The translations under genes were made by a program, and so were the position numbers. From Lunularia cruciata (Eukaryota > Streptophyta > Marchantiopsida > Lunulariales > Lunulariaceae): a DNA stretch of 64,000 nt. The DNA is taken from assembly GCA_948567375.1 (NCBI GenBank), contig OX419756.1, forward strand, positions 18,419,001 to 18,483,000, written 5' to 3'. The notes below the pieces were generated by a model. It made no database searches. It was not told the DNA's origin and saw nothing but the letters and a program-made list of their open reading frames with translations. Numbering within the stretch: position 1 is the first letter of the stretch; the number at the start of each line of letters is the position of its first letter. Positions 1 through 11,273 of this stretch are shown here, one piece after another.

Positions 1-1179
1 TTCCTCTGGTACCTTGAACTGCACCGTTTGTTCCTACGTCCCTAATGGCGTTGCACAAATCATCTCTCACCATCTGCAGACATATCTATCCTTTGAATTT
101 AACAGCAAATCTTTACAAGGTAGACTGTGATCGAAAGCAAAACCCTAAACTTATGTGTCGAGATGTGAATTTCGAGTCTATATGTGGCAAATAGTCACTG
201 TCACAAATTGTGAATACATAGATAAAAATAGTACCCTGAAGGAAAAGGGGAAGGAATACAAGGCACAAACACGTGCAAAGAGAGCCAAGAGCGAAAGATC
301 CAAAAGTCTAAGGGGAAAAAGAAAAGCACATTGAAGTAGGGCCTGAAGGAACCAAAAGGAAAAAGAAGTGAACTAAAAGCTTGAAAGAAACTTGAGGGGG
401 AAGACTACTCTTGAATTGAGTGATAGAGGTCCTCCAATGGTATATTTGGTAAGTAGGGAGGGAGGACCCTAGCTGTTAGGTGTGCTACAATAGCTGCCTG
501 TTGGTGTAGACCCAAAGCCTGAGCGTATTACAAAATGATTAAAATGAGCTGTTGGTAATGGGATGTGAGCACGGCTAGAGAGGCAGCCATTGCCGGTCTC
601 TGCCGCAAAGAATGGCGAGCTGCTTGCTTGAGAAGACAATCAAAATGGTGATGTATGCACCCAAAAATCTCAATTGCTAGGGGATAAAAGTATCCGAGGA
701 CAGTCAAGGTGCATAGTGGTCCTCTTTGCCCCTAGAGGCAATGGTTGCTGCTGCTCCCACCTGTAAGCTTGCCCATGCCAATGAACTTTGCACGGAGAGA
801 GTTTGCCACCAACACATCATACAAGGTGCACCGACTATCCATGAAAGTAAAATATCCACTTGGGTGGGCCGAATAGGTGGTCTATGTAGATCTAGCCATA
901 GCTGAATCTGAACCTGGGCTGTTTAGATTGTAAGAGCTGCGTGACAATATCACAAATTGCATCATGGACTCTAATGTGCTCCCCACCTATTGCACAATGC
1001 AAAAAGTGCATCCCTTGCATGATGCTGTATGAGGACCCACACGTGCACTATGCTAGAAGGCCAATGAGAGCTGGATGTGGACGACCCAACCTCAATCATA
1101 GTGCTATGAAAAAGTAAAGTAGAAGTCATCAATCATAGAGAAGCATGGAGCCAAGCTCCAAATAAAAGCTGATACCACT
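1..1179. other. no recognisable gene; purine-rich and decayed sequence
   Basis: No open frame with recognisable content. The minus strand may hold the decayed continuation of the RT fragment at 1180-1870, but beyond motif C no conserved block can be read with confidence. 230-420 is purine-rich. Confidence 0.4.
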
Positions 1180-1870
1180 CTCATGCATCCTCAAAAGGGC
1201 CCAATGTATGAGTGTCATTTGAGATGGATGGAAAATCTGATGCTACTTGTTGTGAAGCAATATAATACGCTTTGGCAAAGAGGCTCCCCTAGAGGATCCT
1301 CCTACACCGTGCGCTTCATTGATGCCAATTGTGAGAACTCTATGGTGGCAGTATGGTAGCTATACAATAGAGGCGTCTTGATCCCATAGAAAACACGTAC
1401 AAATTGAATCAAGGAGGGGATCTAATAGGTAGCTAAGCAAAGGGTACGGAACAATGCTAGACTATAGATGGTATTGAAGGTATTGGAGACATCAACTTGG
1501 ACAACCACCCAATTTGGATGTATGTCCAAAGATGCTTGAATGCCTTGAATAACTTGAATGCCTTGAATCTCACATTCCCTTGAAGTAGCCACAACAAATT
1601 GATGGAAAGACAAGAAGGAAGAAAAAGATGGCTGCAACTATAAACAAATAGTGCAAGAAACCAAACACAAAAACACATCTCCAATGGCAATGGGATGCAT
1701 ACCCGATGTCTCTTTTGCGAGAGTGAAGAGACTAGAAACTCCAAATAGACATGCTGCTCCAAATTGCACATGACCTGAGGCAATGCATTGATAGAAAGCA
1801 AAGAGAAGAGGAAAACCCAAATCTGGAGCATCTAGGGAGAGGCAATCCTATAGGTGCTAAAAAACTAACC
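1180..1870 (-). pseudogene. decayed reverse transcriptase fragment, R2-like non-LTR family, divergent
   Basis: Read on the minus strand, the segment around 1820-1425 translates in one frame with a single TAG near 1636. It contains HPIAIGDVF (the RT block before motif A) and WVVVQVDVSNTFNT (motif A, catalytic Asp in VDV). Further downstream, other frames give DPLGEPL near 1290 (motif B) and SNDTHTLGPF near 1215, where FADD-type motif C should be. The same blocks occur in the better-preserved copies at 7.1-9.1 kb and 16.3-18.5 kb, so this is an older or different member of that family. A proline-rich reading frame on the same strand (2184-1912) could be its N-terminal linker, but nothing proves that. 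Several frameshifts; not functional. Confidence 0.6.
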
Positions 1871-3311
1871 ACAATGGCCTTTGCTCGCAAATAACAAGAT
1901 CTCCCTCTGTGCTATGCGGGACCTATCCCTACCCAAGGACAATTGGGACAAGACTGTATAGGATGTTGATGGGGTGGGATATAAGGATGTACTAATGACT
2001 TGGATGGAGGAGAATGATTCAAAGGGGGTGGTGGAGCGGGAGAAGTGGGAGGAAGCTCCAAATGATCTTGTGGGGGTGGCGGGGTGGGTCTAAGGTAGAG
2101 GGAGGGTGTGGAGTGTCTATGACATGAGGAGGAGGAGTGAGAGGAGGACTTTTGGTGGAGCATCATCCATGGAGGAGTCTTCAAGTGTAGGGTGCTCCAC
2201 TAGGAAAGGAGAAGGGCATGACCTGCAAATCAAAGAGAATCCATCTGAATACACCTTCGCAATTGTGGGTGTATGCTGAAAAAAGGTGGCATGAGGATCT
2301 ACTCCTAGTCGCATATATGGAGTGTGGGGTGCCAATGAGGAGTGACACTTAAGGGAGTCTCTCTATGGCCCCATGCCAAAGAACATAATGTAGGCAATGT
2401 GAAACTCATACTGAAAGGATATATACAAAGAAAATGCCATGACAAAAGGAAAGACATAGTAATCAAATGCTATGTATCCCAACCCAAGAGAGAAAGACAA
2501 GAAAAGACAAAAATTGAGAAAAGCACAACCAAAAACAAAAAAGAACAATAGAAACAAACAGAAAAGAGGTAGGAGAGAAGCCTATCTATGGTCTAAAGTG
2601 ACCTCTGCGCCCATCTCCATATCAAGAAGATGCTGAGCTTGCCCGCCATTCCTTTGTTTTGTGTGCCAGAATTGTAGACCTAGGACACAGATAGGACTCA
2701 AGTAGACAATCAGACCTTGTGTTGTACTGTGATGCCCTAATTTGATCCCTCATGCGCTAGGCTGCATCCTCTCATCCTTCCGGCTAGTTCCCTTTGGCTC
2801 TTACACAATTCACATGGCTAGTTCGGGCTCCGGCAGCCCACTAAAAGACAAAGTACAACAGTGATAATTCTGCCAGAGCTCATGCGCATGTCAGGTCTGC
2901 CTGACGTTCAAACCCTCAGCCGGAGCTTATACGTCAGGCAGCTCTAGCTCCATTTGAGTCCCTTGAATGGGAGATTTTCTAGGTTAATGGGTTGGGTGCT
3001 ATAATGGGCAATACAACTTACAAACGTCCCATTTTATGACACGTTCAGCTTTCTCGAGCGCAAGCATATCGACTTTCCAAGCAATCATATCAGGGTTCTG
3101 ATTTTTGACCTTTGATATTGATCAAATATCCAATATATCATAACTTTTTCATTTTTGGATGTGTTGCGCTATTCTATAGCTTGAATTGAAGGTTATACAA
3201 TGCTTGTCATGTGTGATTTTAAACTGAAGACAATAGATTAATATTGCAGTGACATTGGTGAGATGAAATTTCTCTGTCAAACTAAAATTTTCCATGTATA
3301 TTTTTTGAATT

Positions 3312-4389
3312 TTGTGCAACAAAATGGAAGAGATTGTACAAAATGAGAATGTTTCGGGAGCTCTTCCACCTATGGAACCAATTACATTGGTGAGAGATTT
3401 GCAGGCTCCATCCAAGAAGAAGCTTGGTGCAAAAAAGAAAAATTCATCATCAAAGGGTGCTCTTGTGAGAGGTATGATTTTGACTATTTCATATGTAGAT
3501 TGGAATACTATTCTAAAATAATAGTATATTGATTATTTGTCTATTGTTGTCAATTGTGTTTACAAGTGTTTCCATTCTGAAGAAGGCTAAAGTGGAGTGG
3601 ATTTCTAGTCATGTGAGGCTTTTTTTTGGATATGTATGAAGACAATTATTTTAATCATTGTACCAAGGCAATGTAAGTCAGGATCAATGGAAGGTGTTTG
3701 CTAATAGGTTTAATGAAGCTATCAATATAACACCACCTTATGAGCCATAGATTCTCAGGAACAAGCTTGATGGTCTAGTTAAAAAATACAAGGTTGAGAA
3801 AGGAAAACAAACCACAGGCTCTGAACCAAGTTCATGGGAGTTCTATGAACATATGCATAGAATTAGAGGTGGTTCACCCAAAGAACAAGGCATTCTAGGA
3901 GCATGTGATGGTGGTATTAACACTTCAATAACTAGTGAGAGAGGGTTTGTAGACTTGACTCATGAAACTATTGATGTAAGTGAGGAAGCATCTCATATAA
4001 ATCAAACTGAACAATTATATATGGATGTTTTGATATCTGATGATGAGAAAGAAACACCACAAGTCTCTACACCTTCTCTAGAGACAATTGGTAATCAGGC
4101 CACAATCAGTCCCAGGAAAAAAGCTTGTGCTCAACCTAGTGTTGTTGGGCAACGTAAAAAAAAGTGAAGAGTATCAAAAGAAGGTGAAGACGGAATGTAG
4201 AAGTGTATGCTTGAATCTACTCAAGTAGTGAAGGAAGCAAATGAGAAGAGATCCTTGCAGGAAGATCGTAAATTTAACTTGATGATGGTTCAAGAACAAC
4301 GCAAGATGGATTTAATGAGCCAAATGCTTGAACTGAAATGTATGGAGCTTGAAATCTTGAAAAAAAACCAACGTGGACCGCCATCTTAA
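3312..4389 (+). pseudogene. Harbinger Myb/SANT-like accessory protein, broken
   Basis: In PIF/Harbinger elements this protein binds DNA and helps the transposase reach the nucleus and the ends. The first part (3312-3470) runs into a possible GT splice donor at about 3471. The trihelix/SANT-like region follows after a likely intron: WISSHVRLF near 3600, then DQWKVFANRFNEA, RNKLDGLVKKYK, and SSWEFYEHM near 3830. A TAG interrupts it near 3750, and one base is missing near 3620. An acidic tail (SDDEKETPQ) and a basic end with RKK/RKKK follow to 4167. A last frame, 4207-4389, is rich in charged residues with Leu/Met spacing like a coiled coil. Exon limits are inferred, not proven. The gene converges on the transposase, separated by about 20 bp. 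Confidence 0.7.
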
Positions 4390-4409
4390 GTAAGTAAATA
4401 CCTTCACTC

Positions 4410-5853
4410 TCAAACTACATTTGCTATATCTAGATGAGCATGAGTACTTTTGAATTGCTTGTACAAAGCTGCTCTTACTAATTCACCTCTAGTTGTACTC
4501 CATTTATTTGATGTAGATCCTTGGAGTGGCAAAATATGTGCTCCATTCATACGCTCATCCACTACATTGATGTCAGTAGGTAATGGTTCTCCTTGTTGAA
4601 TTACAAAGTTGTGTAGTACTGCACATGCAAGTGTCACTCTTGGAACAACTTCCAATCGCATTGTACAGTCCCTTAATATGCTCCATCTACCTTTCAATTG
4701 ACCAAATGCATTCTCCACACGTACACATGCTTTTGATGTATGGTTGTCAAGTACATTCTGCATAGGTTCTCCTTGATGTGAATGTTGATGCCAACATTTC
4801 AACAACCATTGACGTAATGGATAGGCTATATCTCCAAGGATCAATGGTAGAATCACTTGTATCGTATGGTTTTCTTGTGGCAAAATGAGTGTTGGTTGAG
4901 TGAGAGCTGTCCTTGATTCCATTGCCTGATATAAGTTGGACTGTCATAAATGTGCAACATCGTGAGTAGATCCAGGCATTGTACAACACAAGTCCCAAAA
5001 CCAAAGATCCGCATCACAAATGCTTTGTAGCAGAACAAAGTAATCTGAGTGTCTATTCCTATAATGTTCAGGATAAAATCTCATAGCTGGTTTGGTTCTC
5101 AATTTGATATGTGTACCATTATACAACCAATGATTTGTGGAATTCCACAAATATGAGCAAACTTTGACATGCTCTCAATACATTCTGTTATTGTAGGCCA
5201 TTTGATGTATTTAGAGTATATTTTGTCTTTGTTTGCTAGTATCTCGACTATAATTACTATAATATAGTGTACTTCACTATAGTCGATTCACCAAGACAAT
5301 ATAAATCACTAAGAGTTCTCAATGGTGAATTGTGTGTAAATCTATGTAAAACTACAACTACACATTTTTCTAACTCCACTCTTTTTCTAGCATATAGCCA
5401 TTCAGACATAATAGGCACATGTGGTTCAATCTCATCAACCAATTTCCTAAAACTCTGATATGACATTTGGTACCTGCTTCTCATATGATTGTTTAGAAAG
5501 TCTGAATCCATTGACCATACATGCTTGTGAACAATCTCCCACCATGTGTCCTGTCTTGGTATCACCTAAAAGTCTCTTGGTATTCCTCTTTGAGATAGCA
5601 AAAAACAATTATTTTCCATCAAGAACTAGCTCCAGAACTCTGGTGTAATATTTTCCTCTTGTTCAAAAAATGTTTCTCCCATCAACAATGTGGCTAACTC
5701 CAAGAAATTTTTGGTTTTAGACTCCATCAACCAGAAAAACATGAGATCACAAAAATCCATCTTGAGTATGTGAAAGAGAATTGAAAGCTGAATCCAATGA
5801 GCACTTTTCTGTTCAAAACGAATGTGAGAAGCAAAAGATATGGACATTTGCAA
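4410..5853 (-). pseudogene. PIF/Harbinger DDE transposase (DDE_Tnp_4 type), broken
   Basis: This is the enzyme that would cut and rejoin the element ends. In order on the minus strand: an N-terminal helical region (5565-5257) with YQSFRKLVDEIEPH and LEKCVVVVLHRF; a central block (5150-4944); and a C-terminal block (4922-4410) with GDIAYPLRQWL and RVENAFGQLKGRW, the hallmark of the family that includes the catalytic Glu. The second Asp sits in PGSTHD. The first catalytic Asp, normally in DGTHI, reads NGTHI at about 5115, which alone should kill activity. The frame also changes between the blocks, and stops occur near 5567 and 5625. Confidence 0.85.
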
Positions 5854-6097
5854 GTCCCGAACTCCTTATTTGTCATACCCTACTAGGAAAACTGTTTACT
5901 TGTTAGCACCAGTTAATAATCCAAAGTGACATGTTATTGCAGGTATATTTAGATGTGTGACATACATCCAAGTTAATTGCCGGATCTTTGCACTCCCATG
6001 GACACCTAAAGATACTCTTTTTGTCAATGCTTAGAAGGCTAAAGAACGTCAATAATGCCAAGCATCACTGAGCCATGTGAAGTGGCCTTCTTATGCC

Positions 6098-7029
6098 ATT
6101 CACATGGCATAAGAAGGCTCCTTCTGCCCACTAAAAGACAAAGTCCTGCAATTACAATTTGGACGGAGTTCATGTGCACATGTCAGGTCTGCCTGACGTT
6201 CAAACCCTCGGGCCGGAGACTATACTCTAGTTCCGTTTGAGCCTTTTCGAACCAGGAATTTTCTAGATTAATGGGTCAAGTGATACAACGTGCAATAGAA
6301 CTATCGGAATCCCCTTTCTATGACAACTTTAAATTTTCCGAGAATGAACCTTCCGACTTCTAGTCTTCGCAAGAAATCTAGTTTTAAGTCTTTTCACGCA
6401 AATACATCTTCGATTTTAATTTTTGACCTTTGAGACTGGATGCGGATGTAATATGTTTTACCTTTTTCATTTTTGGACCGTTATTCAATGTTGGTCATAT
6501 GTGACATAAGACTGAAAGCATTTTTATTAATATTCTTCTTTGAGATAGAAAAAGAAATTGTTTGTCAACGAGAACCAGTTCCAATACTCGGGTGTAATAT
6601 CTTCTTTTTGTTCATAAATTTTTTCTCCCCTAACTAATGTGATTAATTTCATAAGATTTTCTCTTTGAAACTTCATTAATCACCAAAATATGAAATCATA
6701 AAAGTTCATCTATATATAGGACAACTAAAAGCTAAATTTGATGAGCACTCCTTTGATAAAAAGGAATATAGAACACAAAATTTATTGATTTGCAAACCCC
6801 GAACTCTTTACTTTGAATAACCTGGTTCAAGAACTGGTTATCCATTAGCGCCAGTCAATAATTCAAAGTGACCTGTCATCACAAGTATACATATGAGGTT
6901 GACGTACGTCCAAATTAACTGCCGGATCTATGCACTCCCATGGACACATGATGATACTCTTTCTGTCAATGTTTTAGAGGCTGACGGACGTCAAAACTGA
7001 CGTCCATCATTGAGCCATGTGAAGTGGCC
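6098..7029 (+). mobile_element. internally deleted Harbinger derivative (MITE-like)
   Basis: 6098-6530 repeats the left end of the upstream Harbinger element (about 2809-3250), including CCCACTAAAAGACAAAG and GTCAGGTCTGCCTGACGTTC. From about 6530 to 7029 it repeats the right end (about 5580-6087), including CTCCCATGGACAC. The two genes between are absent. Terminal repeats are TTCACATGGCA (6099-6109) and its near-perfect inverse at 7013-7023. The unit is about 930 bp and would need a transposase supplied in trans. Confidence 0.75.
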
Positions 7030-7064
7030 CTCTGGCTAATATTCACGCAATTGTATCCATACCA

Positions 7065-9121
7065 GTAAAAAAGGCGACCGCATAGAAAAAATGAAGGATG
7101 GGAAGACCCCATCAAGCCGTACAAGGGAGAGACAAAAAGGTAACATGGGGCTAAGCCCCAATAGAGTCCGTATGAGAAATCTGCCCTACCGCACCTAAGA
7201 TATCCGAGCTATGCAAGTCGTACGGTCTACACACAACTGGAGCATCCGAAGAAACATCACCTAATGTGATTGCTCTCATATGGATTGCACCAGCCACTGC
7301 CCTCTGTAGAGCAATAGATACACGCTGTCTAAAGTAAGCTACAAAGTATGAGAGTGAGAGTGGTACCCCTTGACGCCTAACATGATAAGCTCTCGCGCAC
7401 TCCCTGACAAATGTGTCAAATGCCGTGTCCATCGCTCCATATAACTCCAAGGCTAGAGGAACAAAGAGGTGACCTCGTTGCATGCTCCTATACTTGGAGA
7501 CCTTGCGACCTGCTGCTGCACTCGCCGCCTATCCAGGGGGATGGGTAATCACTCCCTCCGAAACTGTATCTTGCGTAGGGTCCGTCACCACAACATCCGC
7601 TACTGTCACCTGATCATCTCGGACCAAGTATAAGTCTGCCCTGAGACGTGTCGTCTGCAACGCATACGAACGCTCCCTCCAAGCCAAGTATCCACTCTCT
7701 CGTGCCATAGCAAACACTATGTCTCTAATGGCATCATGAGTAGCTATCCTCTGTCCTCCAAAAGGACACCGTGTCATGTGGACCGCCGCTGCATCTAGTG
7801 TAGAACCACACTCACAAGTGAGAAGTGAAGATGTAGATGGGTGGACCAAACCTAGGCAAAACCTCATCGCTGTAGAGAAAGTAGCCGGTGCGAGTCGGAA
7901 AGCCCTAATGCATGGTCGAGCTAGGATCCACGAGCCTGCACCCTTGCCGGAGCAAGAGTGTAGACGTGCTCTAGTAGGCTGAGGAATGGACGAGTCAACT
8001 AAGAGAGAATGTAGTGTATGCTCACACTGTCGCTCCATCAAGGAAGACTGTAGACCTCTAGTCCAATCTGACGATAGTGAAGCAAACGATGGAAAACCCT
8101 CTCGTGCTCGTGGAGATAGACTATCTCTCGTCTGCCGCAATAACACCTGGAGAGAAAAGGATCCTCCCTCCACCTCTGTCACATAAGTCTCCAAAACCGG
8201 CCTATCAGCAACCACAAAACGAGAGGCAAGTAGGGGTGCCGAGAGAGCACAACTACCCAAAAACACTATAGATGCCATCTCCTCCATAGAAAGCAAGCCA
8301 ACCCCACCACATGAGATTGGTAGAGCCGTCTGTCTATGTGCCAAATCCCCTGTCACACACTCAAAAGTCCCTGGTCCAATAATATCACCAAAGACTCCCA
8401 TAATCCTCCTATCAAATGCTCTCAGACGTGATAGGAAGGACGGTGAGGGGGGAACTGTACGGATGAGGTAGGATGGTCGACGAGCAATACAGGAAGAGAG
8501 TATACCAAATGCCACCTGCGGATCTCCTAGTAATGGAAGGTCATCCACATGGAGAACATCCTCTGCAAGGGCAACGTCCAAGAAGCGTGTGACAAAATCC
8601 TCCGATCCTACTAGCACTCCAAGAACACGAAGTCACTCTGTGGATGTGATACACCCCTCTGGAAGCTCAAGGTGGGGAGAGATACCTAAAGGGGACCATG
8701 CCCTACACTTTGACACCTTGACTCTCAAGCCTACTAGATGTAGCTCGGTAGTCAAGTAGTCAAGGGCTTGCCTAATCTGATCTACAAGGCCTACGATGTG
8801 TGTATCATTTGCCAAGGATGGAAATACACAACCTGGCATGGCCAAAGTAGTAGACAGGAGAGCTCTAAAGTGAGCCATGGCAAATAAGGATCTCCCAAAG
8901 GATCTCCCTGACGGTGTACCAACAATTGACTCCAAGACGGTGACTCCCTCTTGTGAACCACCATGCTGGTAGTAAAGGGAAGTAGGAGAGCCATAAAAAG
9001 ACCGCACAAAAGAAATGAGACTCGCCAAGAATCTACCAGCCTCCCTAAGCTCTCTAAAGATGGATGCACTTAAAACGCTATTAAAAGCATTCTCAACATC
9101 CACATGTAGGAACCACCATGG
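7065..9121 (-). mobile_element. 5'-truncated R2-like non-LTR retrotransposon, copy 1
   Basis: Similarity to copy 2 starts at about 9121 (just before motif A of the RT) and ends at about 7072 in the shared 3' end, which reads CTATGCGGTCGCCTT on the minus strand and has no poly(A). A possible 7-bp duplication CATACCA flanks it (7058-7064 and 9122-9128). Truncation at the 5' end is usual for target-primed insertion. The 3' end lies about 35 bp from the end of the Harbinger derivative. Confidence 0.7.
7151..9121 (-). pseudogene. RT plus CCHC and restriction-like endonuclease, nearly open frame
   Basis: One minus-strand frame runs about 657 codons with only two stops (near 8630 and 7527). RT motif A is HVDVENAFNSV at about 9100. 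Motif B is degraded; a neighbouring frame still reads RQGDPLGDP. Motif C is LANDTHIVG at about 8815, with the first Asp of FADD changed to Asn. A helical thumb-like region follows. Near 7800 is a CCHC motif, CECGS..H(3)C, then THDAIRD. Near 7630 is RADLYLV, with 12 residues between its Asp and the Asp of VADVVVTDP, which fits the (K/R)PDx12-14(D/E) motif of the restriction-like endonuclease in R2-clade elements. KVSKY and LALELYG follow. In that clade the endonuclease nicks the target and the RT copies the RNA onto it. Assignment is by motif and order only. Confidence 0.7.
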
Positions 9122-9128
9122 CATACCA

Positions 9129-9867
9129 AGCGGTCATCTAAGGCAGTCATCTATGTTGCAGGCACACAGTTATATGTTACCCACGGCCCCGCTGAATTTT
9201 CGCGCGCCACAGAAATTCGAGCACCTAATTCAGAGTCCTATTGCCCCCCGAACCAATGAGTGCTCACCCCGAGAAAAACTATCCCTGATTTCTCCCCTTC
9301 CAAGGAGTTCTCACACGCGAGGCTCTAATATCTCCCGATTCCAATGAGTTCTCAAAGGCGAGGCGTGAAGATTTCTCACCCTCCAAGAGCCTGCTCTCGC
9401 TTCCTCAACTGCTGCCCTCCTTGCCGGTGCTACTTTGAAGTAATCCCCTGGATGAACTGCTCTCGACCTGGTTAAATCAAGCTTCAGGTTGAGGCCCGTG
9501 TGTGTCTATTGCACGACTGCCATAGGTCACAAGCCACTGTCACTATAAACATACGATGTGCTCTGACAGATTTTGTTTCGAGTTTCCAGAGTGGAGAGAC
9601 TCCATGAGAGCACATAAAACTTCACTTTTCCAATGGAGGATTTTGCGGAAGTATCTACACACTTACTATCATCAACATTACTCTGTGCAGTAAGACTCTC
9701 ATTCTACTACTCACACAGCAAGCTCGTGTACAGTACCACAGCCCCACTCGTGTGAATGAAAGAACGAAGTGTTACAAACGGTGAAGGCAACGAACTCACG
9801 CATAATACCTGCCTTGATTTGACAAATACTACTACTACTGTCGACGAACGCTATACAACATCTATTT
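9129..9867. other. non-coding stretch with a short imperfect tandem repeat
   Basis: No convincing gene. From about 9245 to 9400 there are three to four imperfect units of about 45 bp built around CAATGAGTTCTCA and CGAGGC. The stretch is richer in GC than the DNA around it, which might mark a promoter-proximal region for the candidate exons downstream. Confidence 0.35.
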
Positions 9868-10664
9868 TCAAGTATTAACTAAATAGTCAGTAGTTGAGTA
9901 TAGTTCGTCATTCAGCGTCACAATCACATTTGCTACTTCTTTGCTCCAGGTCCGAAAAAGAATAGAGTCAGTATTACTCATCACCAAGTTTTTGCAAATT
10001 CTTGTGCGAAGATTGATAAATGTTTCACCATCGATGTCCTCACCCATTTGTTTTAAAAATACATCCATTACGTGCTTATCTCCTTCACCTTCATGAACTA
10101 AGGCTGTCCTGCCACTATCAGTTTCCTGATGGTTCTCCATGCCGAACAATGCGGGGTGAATATCGCACCTGTCTCAGAGTGGCCGTCGGGGCTCTCTCTC
10201 GGATCCCTGGTCTAAAATTTTGACTCTCTTGAATTGAAGATTCTGCCTTTGGTGATCAATATCTCCTTTCCTGTATCTGGACTGCTCACTACAGCAACAG
10301 GCACGTTGAAAGTCATGATAGGCCATCCCTTGGTTTGAGATGTCTTCCACCACTGCTCGGCCAATTCGCCTCCCTTATATCCGATCACTGGGAGTGATGG
10401 AAGTTCTCGGGAGATTGTATCTTTGCTTGGAAAGTTGATTTCAATCTCAACAAACTGTTTGTAAGACACAGCACACCCGCAGCTACACCAAAACTGATAT
10501 AAAGGAAACCTTTCAGACAGATCCAGAGGACTCCATGACGAAGGCTCTTGATAGTAGCTCATAGAGATATTAATCGGACCCATCTTCTCTGTATGTGAGA
10601 AGATAGTCGATTTAAACTGAGAAACCTTGTTCTGCTTACAAGGGAGATCAAATGTGATGTACAT
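9868..10664 (-). CDS. unidentified protein, two candidate exons
   Basis: Two minus-strand frames, 10664-10212 (150 codons) and 10149-9868 (93 codons), are open, with composition unlike the transposons around them. The first contains FWCSCGCAVSYKQFVEIE and WPIMTFNVPVAVVSS. The second contains GDKHVMDVFLKQMGEDIDG and is rich in charged residues. They lie in different frames, so a short intron or a frameshift separates them; I could not fix splice sites. I do not recognise the family. No mobile-element motif is visible, so a host gene or gene remnant is the simplest guess. Confidence 0.35.
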
Positions 10665-10931
10665 CCATAGAAACCAGACCCATGGTTTGAAACTTACATA
10701 ATAACCTTACAATGGCCACTTAGACTGCAGGATTTGGAAGTAGAGGATAAAGAAGCGTTATGTGTTTGCGGTTATGTGATTTCTCATGGCACAGAATGCA
10801 AGGTATAGACATCATTCCCTTATCAAAAAGAACACTCCGCACCCTGTATGCATGCCTTCACTAACAATGAAGAATCCTCACCACAACGGAACGAATGAAA
10901 GTGCAACTCTACTAGGGAAAACAAGTTATAG

Positions 10932-11273
10932 ATGAGGGGCCTGGAGACATTGATAGTTTATTTTGGTCCACTTGCTGATTCGATGACATTTTGTTGTAAA
11001 TTTTTGCTACTCACTGAAAGATGCAATGATGAAGTCGCAGAGTTCCAATGCGCAGATGGAGGAGCAAGTAATAAAGCCAACAGTCCTCGTCCTGGCCCTG
11101 ACCATGTTGCTGACAGTGAAGTTTTCGCGAAGTTCCGCTCGGTTTACAAAAAGATACTGCAAGGCAATCACATTACACGAGCGGATGAGAAAATCTCAAC
11201 TATACAGGTACATATAGGCAAAGAGCAATTTCAAAAGCTTTCCGCAGGAAACCTAATACGACGTCTGACTTAG
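10932..11273 (+). CDS. unidentified open frame, possible exon
   Basis: A 113-codon plus-strand frame with a mixed, soluble-looking composition in its second half (VFAKFRSVYKKILQGNHIT). An overlapping 73-codon frame on the other strand is equally open, so strand is not certain. No family recognised. It could be a host exon or chance. Confidence 0.2.
   Translation: MRGLETLIVYFGPLADSMTFCCKFLLLTERCNDEVAEFQCADGGASNKANSPRPGPDHVADSEVFAKFRSVYKKILQGNHITRADEKISTIQVHIGKEQFQKLSAGNLIRRLT

Larger units (their letters stand above)
2796..6087 (+). mobile_element. PIF/Harbinger-type DNA transposon with two genes
   Basis: The element carries the two convergent genes typical of PIF/Harbinger: a Myb/SANT-like gene on plus (3312-4389) and a DDE transposase on minus (5853-4410). 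An 11-bp inverted repeat, TTCACATGGCT, lies near the ends (2809-2819 and, inverted, 6071-6081). The outer few bases differ between the ends, so the exact termini and the target duplication (usually TWA) are not settled. The flanks of the genes recur in the deleted copy immediately downstream, which independently supports the element limits. Both genes carry stops or frameshifts, so the copy is dead. Confidence 0.75.

Noticed and set aside
1912-2184. Proline-rich protein gene
   Set aside because: Low-complexity frame on the strand of the decayed RT; more likely a linker remnant or chance.
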